DNA of 64,000 nt from Dokdonella sp. (GTDB lineage: Bacteria; Pseudomonadota; Gammaproteobacteria; Xanthomonadales; Rhodanobacteraceae), in the NCBI RefSeq assembly GCF_017744955.1, contig NZ_JAGIAG010000007.1, positions 78,416 through 142,415 of the forward strand, in the 5' to 3' direction. Numbering within the stretch: the first letter of the stretch is position 1; each line of letters opens with the position of its first letter. A program made the translations under genes and the position numbers. The notes beneath the pieces were generated by a model. That model did not search any database and was not told where the DNA came from. It saw only the letters and a list, made by a program, of their open reading frames with translations. Of the stretch, positions 41,089 through 51,061 are shown piece by piece.

Positions 41089-44000
41089 GTGAACGTCCTA
41101 TCCGAAACATTCCGTCGGCCGCAGCACGGCGGCACGACCACGCCATTCACGCGGCGCCTGCGCGAATCCGCACGCGCTGCCCCCGTCCTCGCCGCGCTGT
41201 TCGCGCTGCTGCTGGGCCTCGGCGCCGGGCAGGCGCGTGCGCAGGGCATTCTCGACACGAGTTTCGTTCCGCCGGAGCACTGGGCGGCGTGGGATCCGGG
41301 TGTCGACGCGCTGGCGATCCAGCCCGACGGCAAGGTCGTCGTTTCCGCCGGCAACACCGTGGTGCGCCTGAGCGCCGACGGTTCGCTCGACGCCTCGTTC
41401 GCGCGGGTTTCGCTCGACGGCAGCGCCTCGCGAGTGCTGCTGCTGCCGGACGGGAAGGTCCTGATCGCCGGCGCGTTCTCGACGGTGAACGACCAGGCTG
41501 CGCCGGCACTCGTCCGCCTCGGTGCCGATGGCCGCCTGGACGCGAGCTTCGTCGCGGCGCCGACGTCCGGTTCCATCCTCGGGTTGGCGTTGCAGCCCGA
41601 CGGCAAGCTCCTGATCGCGGGCCGGTTCGACAGCGTCGGCGGCGCGGCGGCGACCAGCTGTGTCGCGCGCTTGCAGGCGAACGGTTCGGTCGACGCGACG
41701 TTCGCGAGCCCGATTTCCGCGTCGTTCAACTGCGGCATCGCCGTCGTCGCTCTGCGCGCGGACGGCAAGATCCTGTTCGGCGGGGCGTTTCCGTTTCCGA
41801 CGGCGGACGATCCGATATCGACCCTGGTCCGTCTCAACCCCGACGGCTCGTTCGACGCCGACCTCAGCGCAAGCGCCGGTTTGGCCGACAACGTGAAAGT
41901 GCTCCACCCGCTGCCGGACGGACGCCTGCTGGCGGGCGGTCTGGACGGCAGCGTCGAGCGCGTGGTGCGCCTGAACGCCGACGACAGCCGCGACACCGGC
42001 TTCGACGTCAGCGTCACCAACAACGGCGGCCGCGGCATGATCTTCAACGTGCTGGCGCAGCCGAACGGCAAGGTCGTGATCGCCGGCCTGTTCACCCACG
42101 TCAACGGCCAGCTGCGCAAGTATCTGGGGCGGGTCGACGCCGACGGCAGCGTCGATGCCGCGTTCAACACCGGCGGCGCGGGCATCAACACCTACTACGT
42201 TTCGTCGCTGGCGGCGCAGCTCGACGGCCGCCTGCTGGTCGGCGGCACGTTCACGCTGGTCGACAACGCTGCGCGTGCCGGCCTGGCGCGCCTGCTGGTG
42301 CCGGATGCGGCGGTCGAACGGCTCGGCTTCGGCGCGACACCGGCGAGTCTGAGCTGGCAGCGCAGCGGCTCGGGCCCCGAACTGGATCAGGTGCGCTTCG
42401 ACTCCTCGATCGACGGCCAGACCTGGACCGCGCTGGGGCCGGCGCAATGGAACGCGGGAAGCTGGGAGTTGACGCCCGCATCGCCGCTGCCGGCGCAGGG
42501 GTCGCTGTGGCTGCGCGCCAGCGGCGCCGCCACTACCGGAGCAGGCCACTCGCAAGGAACGTTCAGCGGCTCGCAGCTGGCGTCGACGCGGCAGATCCGC
42601 GCCACCGTCACGCCATCGGCCGGCAGCGGCGGCGGCATCGCTCCGGCCACGCCGCAGTTCGTCGTGACCGGCCAGCCGGCGAGCTTCACCCTCGTTCCGG
42701 ATTCCGGTCAGCAGGTGCTCGGCGTCGGCGGCACCTGCCGCGGGCGCTTGAACGGGAACACCTACACGACCGAGCCGATCGATGCGGACTGCACGGTGGT
42801 GGCGAGCTTCACCTCGTCGGGCAACATCGTGGTGACGCCGAGCGCCGGCAGCGGCGGCGCGATCGCGCCGGCATCGCCGCAGGCATTCGCCGCGGGAGCG
42901 CAGGCGAGTTTCACGCTGACGCCGCAGACCGGCCATGCCATCGCCGAGGTGGGAGGAAGTTGCGGCGGAAGTCTGGCGGGAACCGTCTTCACGACCTTGC
43001 CGCTCAGCGCCAACTGCAGCGTCGACGCCAGCTTCGCGATCACCAGGGTGACGGTCAGCGCGACGGCCAGCGGTGGCCACGGCAGCATCGCGCCGGCGCA
43101 GCAGACCTTGAACTACGGCGAAGCGGCCACGCTCAGCGTCGTCGCGGAGCCGGGCTACAACGCTTTCGTCAGCGGCTGCGGCGGTGCGCTGTCCGGCACC
43201 CTCTACACGACGGCGCCGCTGACCGGCGACTGCGCGGTACAGGCGAGTTTTCGGCCGTTCTCGGCCGAGCAGACCTCGGTGCAGCTCAAGCTGGCGCTCG
43301 AAGGCAGCAACGAGGACGTCTGCGCGGTCGGTACGCCGAGCCTGGCGGTGCGTCGCGGCGAGTCGCGGCGGATCAACCTCTGCGTGATGTTGAACAACCA
43401 GAGCGGCCGCGACCTGAACCAGAGAACGTTGATGCGCTCGGCCTTGCGCGACGACTTCAACGCCTACCAGCCGTGGTTCATCGCCCAAGGCGGCGTCCAG
43501 GGCAGCGTCGTCGACGGCGGCGGTTTCAGCAGCTTCTACGATCTCGGCACGGCGCGCGCGTCGACCGACGTCACCGTGACCTGGGTTGCGCACGACGCGT
43601 CCGCGTCCGTTCCCACCTACAGCTACGACGACGGCGCCGCCTTCGTTCCGCTCGACCTGTCCGCGATGCCGGCCGCGGTGAATCTCGGTCTGGAACGGCA
43701 GCACACGAGCAAGGGCGTGCATCTTCCGTTCGCGTTCAATTTCTTCGGCATTCCGACCGACGTCCTGTGCGTGAGCAACGACGGCGCGCTGATCGCCGAG
43801 AGCGAATTCTGCGAGACCACGTTCGGCGCCAGGACCAGCCTGCTGATCGCCCCCGCGCTGCGCAGCGCGGACGACGGCGGCTTCACGGGCTACGAAGGCG
43901 GCGCGGTGCGCACCGCCGTGCTCGGCACGGCGCCCAACCGCCGCTTCGCGGTGGAATGGCGCGACAAGCGCATCGCCGGCGTGGACGGCGGCGGCGTCAC

Positions 44001-45525
44001 GTTCCAGGCCCTCGTCGACGAAGGCAGCGGCGCCATCACGTTCCAGTACGTGACGATGGCAGTCGGCGGCGCCGCGGACGACGGCGCCGGCGCGTTCGCC
44101 GGACTCACGCTCGGCTTCTACGATGCGCCGTTCGCCTATCCGGCCGGCGCCGTGCTGACCGGCGGCAAGGCCATCCGCTGGACGCCGAGCGCGCAGCCTT
44201 TCACGAGCGTAGCCACGGCGAGCGCGCACATCACCGTGCTGGCGCCGGAGATTTCGACGCAACCCTCGGCGGTGAACGCGCATGCGCCGCTGGGCGGCAC
44301 CTCGACGGCCGTTCTGACGCTCGGCAACGCGGGCAACGAGACGCTGAACTGGACCTCGGCCGTCGGCGCGGGTGGCCGCGGCTTCCAGATCGCGCAGGCT
44401 CATGCTCCGCCGCTGGTGCAGGCGATGCCGGCGGCTTCCGCATCGGCGCAGCGCAGCGCGCCGGAAGCCGCCGCCGCGGATGCGCCGCAGGGATCGGCCG
44501 GCGTGCCCGCCTATGCGCACGCCTGGAACGGAATGGACAATTCGCGCCTGGTCTCTCTCGATGCCGCGAGCCCGACCTCGCTGGCAGCAGCCGCGAGCAG
44601 CGTCAGCGTCCTGGCGATCCATGCCGGCGGCTTCGTCGACGACGATTTCCGTCAGCTCTATGTGATCCAGAGCCCCGGCTGCGGCGATCCGGGCTGCTGG
44701 GACGGACTGCTTCAACGTCTGGACCCCGCCGTCGGCGACAGCAGCCGGACCGTCCTGTCCGGCATGGGTGCCGCGCCGGCGGCCGGCCAGAACTGGCGCG
44801 GAATGCGCTGGGACAGCCGCACCGGAACGCTGTTCGCGGTGGCTTCGGACGCGGTCGATCCAGGGCCGCCGTATCGCAGCGACCTGTACCGGATCGACCC
44901 CGTCACGGGATTGGCCGAACACGTGGCGAGGATCGACGACCTCGGCGTCGCCGGTACCGCGCTGGCCGACATCGCGATCGACAACGACGGCAATCTCTAC
45001 GGCGTGGAGATGACCGAGGACGTCCTCGTCGCGATCGACAAGACGACGGGACACCTACGGCCGATCGGCCCGACCGGTCTCGACGTGGGTTACTACAGTC
45101 TGCAGTCGACCGATTTCGACCGCTCCACCGGCGATCTCTACTACACGACCTGGACCAACGACTCGAGCGTCGGCCAGCAGATGTTCACGCTCGACAAGAA
45201 CACCGGCGCGGCGACCTTGGTCGGCACGGTCGGCGACGGCCACAGCGGCCTGCGCATGCTGTCGATCGCGAAGGCCGGCAATGCCTGCGTCGGCGCGGAC
45301 CAGGTGCCGTGGCTGTCGCTCGATCACGGCTCGGGCGTGGTCGCGCCGGCGCAGTCGGATGCGGTGGCGCTCCGCTTCGACGCGGCCGGCCTGCAGCCCG
45401 GCGTCCACCGCGCCAATGTGTGCATCGGCAGCGACACGCCGTACCGGGGACAGGTCACGGTGCCGGTGACGCTGACCGTCGGTGCGGCGGACGCGATCTT
45501 CGCCGACGGCTTCGAATCGCACTAG
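41089..45525 (+). CDS. Large secreted delta-60 repeat / InlB-like repeat protein with IFADGFE tail
   Basis: This 1478-residue protein starts at GTG 41089, preceded by GGGGAG; ATG codons further up lack ribosome sites. A signal peptide ends near residue 50 (LFALLLGLGAGQARA). Residues ~54-400 are delta-60 repeats (LNADGS-LDASF and QPDGKVVIAG units). Three InlB-like modules follow at ~504-720 (TPSAGSGGxIAPA), each with a cysteine pair. A beta-sandwich region is closed by an abundant-DUF-like segment (LTLGNAGNETLNW). Residues ~1150-1440 form a propeller-like repeat domain shared with the protein at 56140-58470. The end is AIFADGFESH. The protein is secreted, of unknown function, with no catalytic motif. 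It lies 279 bases downstream of the CadC-like regulator gene. Confidence 0.84.
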   Translation: MNVLSETFRRPQHGGTTTPFTRRLRESARAAPVLAALFALLLGLGAGQARAQGILDTSFVPPEHWAAWDPGVDALAIQPDGKVVVSAGNTVVRLSADGSLDASFARVSLDGSASRVLLLPDGKVLIAGAFSTVNDQAAPALVRLGADGRLDASFVAAPTSGSILGLALQPDGKLLIAGRFDSVGGAAATSCVARLQANGSVDATFASPISASFNCGIAVVALRADGKILFGGAFPFPTADDPISTLVRLNPDGSFDADLSASAGLADNVKVLHPLPDGRLLAGGLDGSVERVVRLNADDSRDTGFDVSVTNNGGRGMIFNVLAQPNGKVVIAGLFTHVNGQLRKYLGRVDADGSVDAAFNTGGAGINTYYVSSLAAQLDGRLLVGGTFTLVDNAARAGLARLLVPDAAVERLGFGATPASLSWQRSGSGPELDQVRFDSSIDGQTWTALGPAQWNAGSWELTPASPLPAQGSLWLRASGAATTGAGHSQGTFSGSQLASTRQIRATVTPSAGSGGGIAPATPQFVVTGQPASFTLVPDSGQQVLGVGGTCRGRLNGNTYTTEPIDADCTVVASFTSSGNIVVTPSAGSGGAIAPASPQAFAAGAQASFTLTPQTGHAIAEVGGSCGGSLAGTVFTTLPLSANCSVDASFAITRVTVSATASGGHGSIAPAQQTLNYGEAATLSVVAEPGYNAFVSGCGGALSGTLYTTAPLTGDCAVQASFRPFSAEQTSVQLKLALEGSNEDVCAVGTPSLAVRRGESRRINLCVMLNNQSGRDLNQRTLMRSALRDDFNAYQPWFIAQGGVQGSVVDGGGFSSFYDLGTARASTDVTVTWVAHDASASVPTYSYDDGAAFVPLDLSAMPAAVNLGLERQHTSKGVHLPFAFNFFGIPTDVLCVSNDGALIAESEFCETTFGARTSLLIAPALRSADDGGFTGYEGGAVRTAVLGTAPNRRFAVEWRDKRIAGVDGGGVTFQALVDEGSGAITFQYVTMAVGGAADDGAGAFAGLTLGFYDAPFAYPAGAVLTGGKAIRWTPSAQPFTSVATASAHITVLAPEISTQPSAVNAHAPLGGTSTAVLTLGNAGNETLNWTSAVGAGGRGFQIAQAHAPPLVQAMPAASASAQRSAPEAAAADAPQGSAGVPAYAHAWNGMDNSRLVSLDAASPTSLAAAASSVSVLAIHAGGFVDDDFRQLYVIQSPGCGDPGCWDGLLQRLDPAVGDSSRTVLSGMGAAPAAGQNWRGMRWDSRTGTLFAVASDAVDPGPPYRSDLYRIDPVTGLAEHVARIDDLGVAGTALADIAIDNDGNLYGVEMTEDVLVAIDKTTGHLRPIGPTGLDVGYYSLQSTDFDRSTGDLYYTTWTNDSSVGQQMFTLDKNTGAATLVGTVGDGHSGLRMLSIAKAGNACVGADQVPWLSLDHGSGVVAPAQSDAVALRFDAAGLQPGVHRANVCIGSDTPYRGQVTVPVTLTVGAADAIFADGFESH

Positions 45526-45631
45526 CGGCATCCGCGTGAGGGCACGTCGATTCCGGTCTTGCCGGCGCGACGTGCTCTCCCGATGTGCGTGCGCCACCCG
45601 TCGCATCGACGCGGATCGTTCCACGCCAACG

Positions 45632-45658
45632 AAAAAACCCCGCGAGCGCGGGGTTTTT
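45632..45658. terminator. Bidirectional factor-independent terminator
   Basis: A CCCCGC/GCGGGG stem with 4-base loop (45638-45653) has six A before and five T after, so it works on either strand. It ends the secreted-protein gene on the plus strand and the tRNA transcript on the minus strand. Confidence 0.9.
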
Positions 45659-45672
45659 CGTGCGAAACCTGA

Positions 45673-45749
45673 TGGTGGCTATGGGTGGGCTCGAACCACC
45701 GACCTTGGCATTATGAGTGCCACGCTCTAACCGGCTGAGCTACATAGCC
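45673..45749 (-). tRNA. tRNA-Met (CAU), elongator type
   Basis: A 77-base cloverleaf: acceptor GGCTATG pairs with CATAGCC, then A and an encoded CCA. The D-arm is GCTCAGCCGGTTAGAGC, the anticodon loop is ACTCATAAT with anticodon CAT, and the T-arm contains GGTTCGAGCC. The acceptor stem and overall sequence resemble elongator tRNA-Met rather than initiator (no mismatched first pair). The isoleucine CAU tRNA is a less likely alternative. Confidence 0.93.
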
Positions 45750-45762
45750 ACGAGGGTCGCGT

Positions 45763-45791
45763 AGTTTAAGGACTCGGCGCGGCGGCGTAAA
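45763..45791 (-). promoter_or_regulatory. Sigma-70 promoter of the tRNA-Met gene
   Basis: On the minus strand: TTTACG, 17 bases, TAAACT, ending 13 bases before the tRNA 5' end. Confidence 0.65.
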
Positions 45792-45823
45792 CCGGGGGCG
45801 GCCCGGCGCCGGTTCCCGGCCGT

Positions 45824-46285
45824 TCAGCGCGGTTCGACGCGGATCGCGGTCTTGACCGAGTTGGCGATGAAGCAGCGCTCGTGCGCGGCTTCGTGCAGCG
45901 CGTCCGCCTCGGCCGCGCTCGGCGCGCGGCCGTCGGCGTAGTCGATGCGCGGGCGCAGCACGACCTCGGTGATCGCCTGCCGGCCCGGCGCGATGCGCGC
46001 CATCGTGCCGATCGCCTGGTCTTCGTAGCGGTCGACGACGAAGCCGCGGCCGGCGGCGAGCGACAGGAACCAGAGCATGTGGCAGCTGGAGATCGCGGCG
46101 ACGAAGGCTTCCTCGGGATCGACGGCGGAAGGGTCCGACCACGGCGCGGCGACGACGTGCGGCGAGGGCGAGGCGGCCACCACGGCGCCGCCGTCGAAAT
46201 GCCACTCGTGGCGGCGCGAATAGCGGCCCTGCGCGAAGTCCGCGTCGTCGCGCTGCCAGCGGACCGTCATCGTGTGGCTGCTCAT
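45824..46285 (-). CDS. OsmC family protein
   Basis: A 153-residue protein of the OsmC/Ohr fold. It has the two family cysteines, in AAISSCHMLWF (about residue 68) and HERCFIANSVKT (about residue 138), which act in thiol-dependent reduction of organic hydroperoxides. Sequence style (PWSDPSAVDPEEAFVAAISSCH) places it in the general OsmC branch, distinct from the Ohr at 48807-49238. It is divergent from the DUF1272 gene, with about 180 bases between. Confidence 0.87.
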   Translation of the reverse strand: MSSHTMTVRWQRDDADFAQGRYSRRHEWHFDGGAVVAASPSPHVVAAPWSDPSAVDPEEAFVAAISSCHMLWFLSLAAGRGFVVDRYEDQAIGTMARIAPGRQAITEVVLRPRIDYADGRAPSAAEADALHEAAHERCFIANSVKTAIRVEPR

Positions 46286-46468
46286 CGCACTCGCTCTACT
46301 GGATCTGGGGGACGCATCCTACCGTCCCGACATCGCCGCGGCAGGGGCCATTCGCACGCCGGCTCGTGGAACCGCCGATTGGCTCCCGCGCCGACTCGCG
46401 CAGTGGCCGTTCCACGCCGGGCGGCGCGGCGCAATCCTGCACGCTCCGTGCCGGCGAGGACCTGGGCC

Positions 46469-46708
46469 ATGCTCGAACTGCGTAGCCATTGCGAATGCTG
46501 CGGAAAGGATCTCGCGCCCGACGCGACCGACGCGAGGATCTGCTCGTTCGAATGCACCTTCTGCGCGGCCTGCGTCGAGTCGCGGCTGGGCGGCGCCTGC
46601 CCGAACTGCGGCGGCGATCTGCAGGTCCGCCCGCGACGTTCCGCCGCGTTGCTGGACAAGTATCCGGCGGCGACGCAGCGGCGGCCGCTGGTCTGCGCCG
46701 GTTCCTGA
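46469..46708 (+). CDS. DUF1272 family small zinc-ribbon-like protein
   Basis: A 79-residue protein. Paired cysteines (CECCGKDL ... CSFECTFCAACV ... CPNCGG) form the DUF1272 pattern and should bind metal. GAGGA lies eleven bases before the ATG at 46469. The function of the family is unknown. It is a single gene between the OsmC and pgk genes. Confidence 0.85.
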   Translation: MLELRSHCECCGKDLAPDATDARICSFECTFCAACVESRLGGACPNCGGDLQVRPRRSAALLDKYPAATQRRPLVCAGS

Positions 46709-46726
46709 TCCGCATCATCGCGGGCA

Positions 46727-46755
46727 TTGCGCCCGCGCGGGGCTCCCGCTGTAAT
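46727..46755 (+). promoter_or_regulatory. Sigma-70 promoter of pgk
   Basis: TTGCGC, 17 bases, TGTAAT, ending 35 bases before the pgk ATG. It lies partly just past the DUF1272 stop, so pgk can be expressed independently. Confidence 0.65.
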
Positions 46756-46790
46756 GGCGTGCTGCGAAAACCGCCGCCAAGGAGTTCCCG

Positions 46791-47963
46791 ATGTCCGTCG
46801 TCCGCATGAGCGATCTCGATCTCGCCGGTCAGCGCGTGCTGATCCGCGAGGATTTGAACGTACCGATCGACCACGGTCGCATCACGTCGGAGACGCGCAT
46901 CCTCGCCTCGCTGCCGACGATCAAGCTCGCGCTCGACAAGGGCGCGGCAGTCATGGTGACCTCGCACCTCGGTCGCCCGAAGGAAGGGCAGTGGACGCAA
47001 GAGGACTCGCTGGCGCCGGTCGCCAAGCGCCTCGGCGAACTGCTCGGCCGCGACGTGCCGCTGATCAAGGAATGGCTCGACGGCGTCGAAGTGAAGCCGG
47101 GCGAGGTCGTCCTGCTCGAGAACTGCCGCATGAACGTCGGCGAGGCCAAGGACGACGAGGCCCTGTCGAAGAAGTACGCAGCGTTGTGCGACGTCTACGT
47201 GATGGACGCGTTCGGCACCGCGCATCGCGCGCAGGCCTCCACGCACGGCGCGATCCGCTTCGCCAAGGTCGCCGCCGGCGGCCCGCTGCTGATGGCCGAG
47301 CTCGACGCGCTGGCGCGCGCGCTGGAGCATCCGGCGCGGCCGCTGCTGGCGATCGTCGCCGGCTCGAAGGTGTCCACCAAGCTGACCCTGCTCGAAACCC
47401 TGGTCGGCAAGGTCGATCAGCTGATCGTCGGCGGCGGCATCGCCAACACCTTCATCGCCGCGGTCGGCCACAAGGTCGGCAAGTCGCTGTTCGAGGCGGA
47501 CCTGATCGACACCGCGAAAAAGATCATCGCCGATGCGAAGGCGCGCGGCGCCGACGTGCCGATCCCGAGCGACGTCGTCGTCGCGCCGGCGTTCGCGGCC
47601 GATGCGCCGGCGACGGTGAAGCCGGTCGACCAGGTGGGCGAGGAGGACATGATCCTCGACATCGGCCCGCAGACCGCGCAGCGCTACGCCGAGCTGATCG
47701 CCAAGGCCGGCACGGTGGTGTGGAACGGTCCGGTCGGCGTGTTCGAGTTCGACGCATTCGGCAAGGGCACCGAGACGCTGGCGCGCGCGATCGCCGCGTC
47801 GGACGCATTCTCGATCGCCGGCGGCGGCGACACGCTGGCGGCGATCGAGAAGTACGGCGTCGCTGACAAGGTTTCCTACATCTCGACCGGGGGCGGCGCC
47901 TTCCTCGAATTCCTCGAAGGCAAGGAGCTGCCGGCCGTCGCCGCGCTGAAGGCGCGCGCGTGA
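46791..47963 (+). CDS. pgk: Phosphoglycerate kinase
   Basis: A 390-residue glycolytic enzyme that transfers phosphate from 1,3-bisphosphoglycerate to ADP. Signatures: [13 protein letters not shown] at the N-terminus, [16 protein letters not shown], and [11 protein letters not shown] near the C-terminal nucleotide site. Length is normal. It is the first gene of a glycolytic stretch with pyk and fba, an order known in the Xanthomonadales. The last bases overlap the next gene's GTG start. Confidence 0.97.
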   Translation: MSVVRMSDLDLAGQRVLIREDLNVPIDHGRITSETRILASLPTIKLALDKGAAVMVTSHLGRPKEGQWTQEDSLAPVAKRLGELLGRDVPLIKEWLDGVEVKPGEVVLLENCRMNVGEAKDDEALSKKYAALCDVYVMDAFGTAHRAQASTHGAIRFAKVAAGGPLLMAELDALARALEHPARPLLAIVAGSKVSTKLTLLETLVGKVDQLIVGGGIANTFIAAVGHKVGKSLFEADLIDTAKKIIADAKARGADVPIPSDVVVAPAFAADAPATVKPVDQVGEEDMILDIGPQTAQRYAELIAKAGTVVWNGPVGVFEFDAFGKGTETLARAIAASDAFSIAGGGDTLAAIEKYGVADKVSYISTGGGAFLEFLEGKELPAVAALKARA

Positions 47964-48622
47964 AGCTGGCGCTGTTCGATCTCGACGGCACGCTGACCGA
48001 TTCGGAAGCCGGCATCCTCGCCTCGATCGAATACGCCCTGGCCAAACTCGGCGCGAAGGCGCCGCCGCGCGCGGAGCTGCGCGACTGGATCGGGCCGCCG
48101 CTGCGCGTGACGTTCCCGCGCGTGCTCGGCGACGATGCGGCGGTGATCGAGCGCGCGGTCGAGCTGTACCGCGAGCACTATTCGAGCATCGGCTGGCGCG
48201 AGTACATCGTCTACGCCGGCATCGGCGAGGCGGTCGACGCCCTCGCCGCGGCGGGAACGACGTTGGCGGTGGTCACCTCGAAGGCGGCGTTGTACGCCAG
48301 CCGCATCGTGGAGAGCCTGCCGTTCGGCACGGCGTTCGCGCGCGTCTACGCGGTCGCGCCGGACAGCGCGCACAGCGAGAAGGCGACGATGATCGCGCAG
48401 GCGCTGGCCGACTTCGGCGTCCCGGCGAGCGATGCGGCGATGATCGGCGACCGCCGTTTCGACATCGAGGGCGCACGCGCGAACGGCGTGCGCGCGATCG
48501 GCGTGGAATGGGGCTTCGGCAGCCGCGAAGAACTGCTCGACGCCGGTGCCGACGCGATCGCGGCGAATCCGCGCGAGCTGGTCGCCGCCTTGCTGCGTCC
48601 GGACGACATGGCGACGTCCTGA
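47960..48622 (+). CDS. HAD-family hydrolase, phosphoglycolate phosphatase-like
   Basis: A 220-residue protein starting at GTG 47960, which overlaps the pgk stop (GTGA). Motif I is FDLDGTLTD with nucleophile Asp7 and Asp9, motif II is VVTSKA, and motif IV is MIGDRRFD. The alpha-helical cap lies at ~15-80. It is similar to Gph-type phosphatases, which remove 2-phosphoglycolate and related by-products. Coupling to pgk suggests a repair or housekeeping role in carbon metabolism. The exact substrate is not determined. Confidence 0.88.
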   Translation: MKLALFDLDGTLTDSEAGILASIEYALAKLGAKAPPRAELRDWIGPPLRVTFPRVLGDDAAVIERAVELYREHYSSIGWREYIVYAGIGEAVDALAAAGTTLAVVTSKAALYASRIVESLPFGTAFARVYAVAPDSAHSEKATMIAQALADFGVPASDAAMIGDRRFDIEGARANGVRAIGVEWGFGSREELLDAGADAIAANPRELVAALLRPDDMATS

Positions 48623-48661
48623 GCGCCATCGCTCGCTCTACCGGTTGCAGACAAGGCTGAA

Positions 48662-48749
48662 TTTCTCGCAGAGGCGCAGAGAGCGCAGAGAAGGGAAAAA
48701 GAAATCCTCTTTGCTCGACTCTCTGCGTTCTCTGCGCCTCCGCGAGAAA
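48662..48749. repeat. Intergenic inverted repeat with 30-bp arms (GCAGAGG-type)
   Basis: Arms at 48662-48691 and 48720-48749 match at 28 of 30 positions when reverse-complemented and enclose a 28-base loop. Each arm consists of GCAGAG units (CGCAGAGGCGCAGAG). Similar sequences are scattered between genes in many proteobacteria. It lies between the convergent HAD and ohr genes, so it may also end transcription from both sides. Confidence 0.8.
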
Positions 48750-48806
48750 ATCTTTCTCGACTAGCGCCCCCGCCACCCCGTTCCCGCAAGCGGCGAAAGC
48801 GCTCGA

Positions 48807-49238
48807 TCAGACCAGCGTGATCTTCACGTCGACGTTGCCGCGCGTCGCGTGCGAGTACGGGCAGATGTCGCGATGCGCGGTGTCGACGAGATCCTGCGCC
48901 ACGGCGCGGTCGAGGCCGGGCAGGTTGACTTCGAGTTCCACGGCGATGCCGAAGCCGGTCGGCTCGCGCGGGCCGATGCCGACGTGGCCGGTCACGCTGG
49001 TGTCGGCCGGAACCGTGACCTTCTTCTGCCCCGCGACGAAGCGCATCGCGCCCTCGAAGCAGGCCGCATAGCCGGCGGCGAACAGCTGTTCGGGATTGCT
49101 GCCGAGGCCGCCGGGACCGCCGAGTTCCTTCGGCACCTTCAGGTCGAAATCGAGCACGCCGTCGCTGCTCTTGATGTGGCCGGCGCGGCCGCCCTTGGCG
49201 GTGGCGGTGGCGGTGTAGAGGATCTTGCTGAGGCTCAT
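48807..49238 (-). CDS. ohr: Organic hydroperoxide resistance protein
   Basis: A 143-residue Ohr with its two catalytic cysteines, Cys60 (AAGYAACFEGAM) and Cys126 (RDICPYSHATRGN). It begins MSLSKILYTATATAKGGRAGH and has family-standard length. It reduces organic hydroperoxides using lipoyl-type thiols. AAGGAG lies six bases before the start. No OhrR regulator gene is adjacent. Confidence 0.94.
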   Translation of the reverse strand: MSLSKILYTATATAKGGRAGHIKSSDGVLDFDLKVPKELGGPGGLGSNPEQLFAAGYAACFEGAMRFVAGQKKVTVPADTSVTGHVGIGPREPTGFGIAVELEVNLPGLDRAVAQDLVDTAHRDICPYSHATRGNVDVKITLV

Positions 49239-49340
49239 GTCGCGCTCCTTCGATCGTTGCGGTGAGGGAAACCTTACGCAGACATTGTGACGCTTGCGGC
49301 GGATCGCAACACGCGCCGGATTCCGGTCACGGCCGTCGCG

Positions 49341-49346
49341 TATGAT
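49341..49346 (+). promoter_or_regulatory. Candidate -10 element of pyk
   Basis: TATGAT lies 42 bases before the pyk GTG start; the -35 region is a poor match. It implies transcription begins after 49287, ruling out the longer frame. Confidence 0.4.
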
Positions 49347-49388
49347 CGGGAGAATACGCTTCCGAGCCTCGCCTGGAGATCCAAGCAC

Positions 49389-50855
49389 GTGCAAGCGCAA
49401 CTGCGTCGAACCAAGATCATCGCCACGCTCGGCCCAGCCACCGACGCGCCCGGCGCGCTGAAGCGGCTGCTGGCCGAAGGTGTCGACGTGGTGCGCCTGA
49501 ATCTGTCGCACGGCACGCACGAGGATCACCGCGCCCGCGCCGACGCCGTGCGCGCGGCGGCGGCGGAGCTGGGCAACGAAGTCGCCGTGCTGGCCGACCT
49601 GCAGGGACCGAAGATCCGCGTCGAGCGTTTCGCCGCCGGGCCGGTGCATCTCGAACCCGGGCAGGATTTCCTGCTCGACTGCCGCGCCGACGCGCCGCCC
49701 GGCGACGCGACCCGCGTCGGCGTCAGTTACCACGACCTGTGGCGCGACGTGAAACCCGGCGACGTGCTGCTGCTCGACGACGGCCTGATCTCGCTCGAAG
49801 TGATCGACGTGCTCGAGCAGGCGGTGCGCAGCCGAGTGCTCGCCGGCGGGCGCCTGTCCGACCGCAAGGGCATCAACCGCCTCGGCGGCGGCCTCACCGT
49901 CGCCGCGCTGTCGGACAAGGATCGCGCCGACATCCGGCTCGCCGCCTCGATCGGCGCGGATTTCCTCGCCGTGTCCTTCGTCAAGACCGCCGACGACGTC
50001 GAGCAGGCGCGCGCGCTGCTGCGCGAAGCCGGCGGCAGCGCAGCCCTGGTCGCCAAGATCGAGCGTGCCGAGGCGATCGACAATCTCGACGCGATCGTCG
50101 AGGTTTCCGACGCGGTGATGGTCGCGCGCGGCGACCTCGGCGTGGAGATCGGCGACGCCGAGCTGCCGGGCCTGCAGAAGAAGATCATCCGCGAGGCGCT
50201 GCTGCGCAAGCGCGTCGTCATCACGGCGACGCAGATGATGCAGTCGATGGTCGAGTCGCCGATTCCGACGCGCGCCGAAGTGCTCGACGTCGCCAACGCG
50301 GTCATCGACGGCACCGACGCGGTGATGCTGTCGCAGGAGACCGCGGCCGGCCGGCATCCGGACAAGGCGGTCGCGGCGATGCGCCGCGTCTGCCTCGGCG
50401 CCGAGCGCCAGTTCGAGCCGCAGGAAGACCTCAGCCCCGGTACCCACGGCCTGGACCGCACCGACCAGGCGATCGCGCTGGCGGCGATGTTCCTCGCCAA
50501 TCAGGTCGGCGTGCGCGCGCTGATCGCGCTGACCGAATCGGGCGGCACCGCGCAATGGCTGTCGCGCTACCGCTCGACCGTGCCGATCTACGCGCTGTCG
50601 CGCAACGCCGCCGCGCGCCGGCGCATGCTGCTGTACCGCGACGTGCATCCAGTCGAATTCGACGCGCGCGGCGTCGGCCCGACGCAGGCCGCGCGCGAAG
50701 CGGTGCTGCACCTGTTCCGGCTCGGGCACCTGGCGGTCGACGATCGCGTGATCCTGACCACCGGCGACCACACCGGCCAACTCGGCGGCACCAATACGCT
50801 GAAGCTGCTGAAGGTCGGCGAGGGCGGCGTCGCCGAGGGGCTCGGCGACCTGTAA
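49389..50855 (+). CDS. pyk: Pyruvate kinase
   Basis: A 488-residue enzyme that converts phosphoenolpyruvate and ADP to pyruvate and ATP. GTG 49389 is chosen because TGGAGA lies just upstream, the product then begins QLRRTKIIATLGPA as in the family, and a -10 element lies inside the longer frame. Motifs: VVRLNLSHGTHEDH, LADLQGPKIRVERF, the active-site VAKIERAEAI and MVARGDLGVEIG for Lys and metal binding, then MMQSMVESPIPTRAEVLDVANAV. It sits between pgk and fba. Confidence 0.96.
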   Translation: MQAQLRRTKIIATLGPATDAPGALKRLLAEGVDVVRLNLSHGTHEDHRARADAVRAAAAELGNEVAVLADLQGPKIRVERFAAGPVHLEPGQDFLLDCRADAPPGDATRVGVSYHDLWRDVKPGDVLLLDDGLISLEVIDVLEQAVRSRVLAGGRLSDRKGINRLGGGLTVAALSDKDRADIRLAASIGADFLAVSFVKTADDVEQARALLREAGGSAALVAKIERAEAIDNLDAIVEVSDAVMVARGDLGVEIGDAELPGLQKKIIREALLRKRVVITATQMMQSMVESPIPTRAEVLDVANAVIDGTDAVMLSQETAAGRHPDKAVAAMRRVCLGAERQFEPQEDLSPGTHGLDRTDQAIALAAMFLANQVGVRALIALTESGGTAQWLSRYRSTVPIYALSRNAAARRRMLLYRDVHPVEFDARGVGPTQAAREAVLHLFRLGHLAVDDRVILTTGDHTGQLGGTNTLKLLKVGEGGVAEGLGDL

Positions 50856-51061
50856 CGCGGCCTGGTCCGACCTTCGGCGTGCGTGGTTCGGTCGGTCCGC
50901 CGGATCGGCTGCGCGCTGTCGCCGGTGCGCTGCGACGACGAGCGGAAAAACGCTCCGCCGTCGAAGGAACGAATCCGCCGCGCGACGCCGCGCGAAGCTG
51001 CGTCGTCTATCCGTACAATGAGGCCGCCACATTCCGGATGGCGACCGCGGGAGGAACCCTC

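Noticed and set aside
45673..45749. tRNA-Ile with CAU anticodon
   Set aside because: Acceptor and arm sequences are closer to elongator tRNA-Met.
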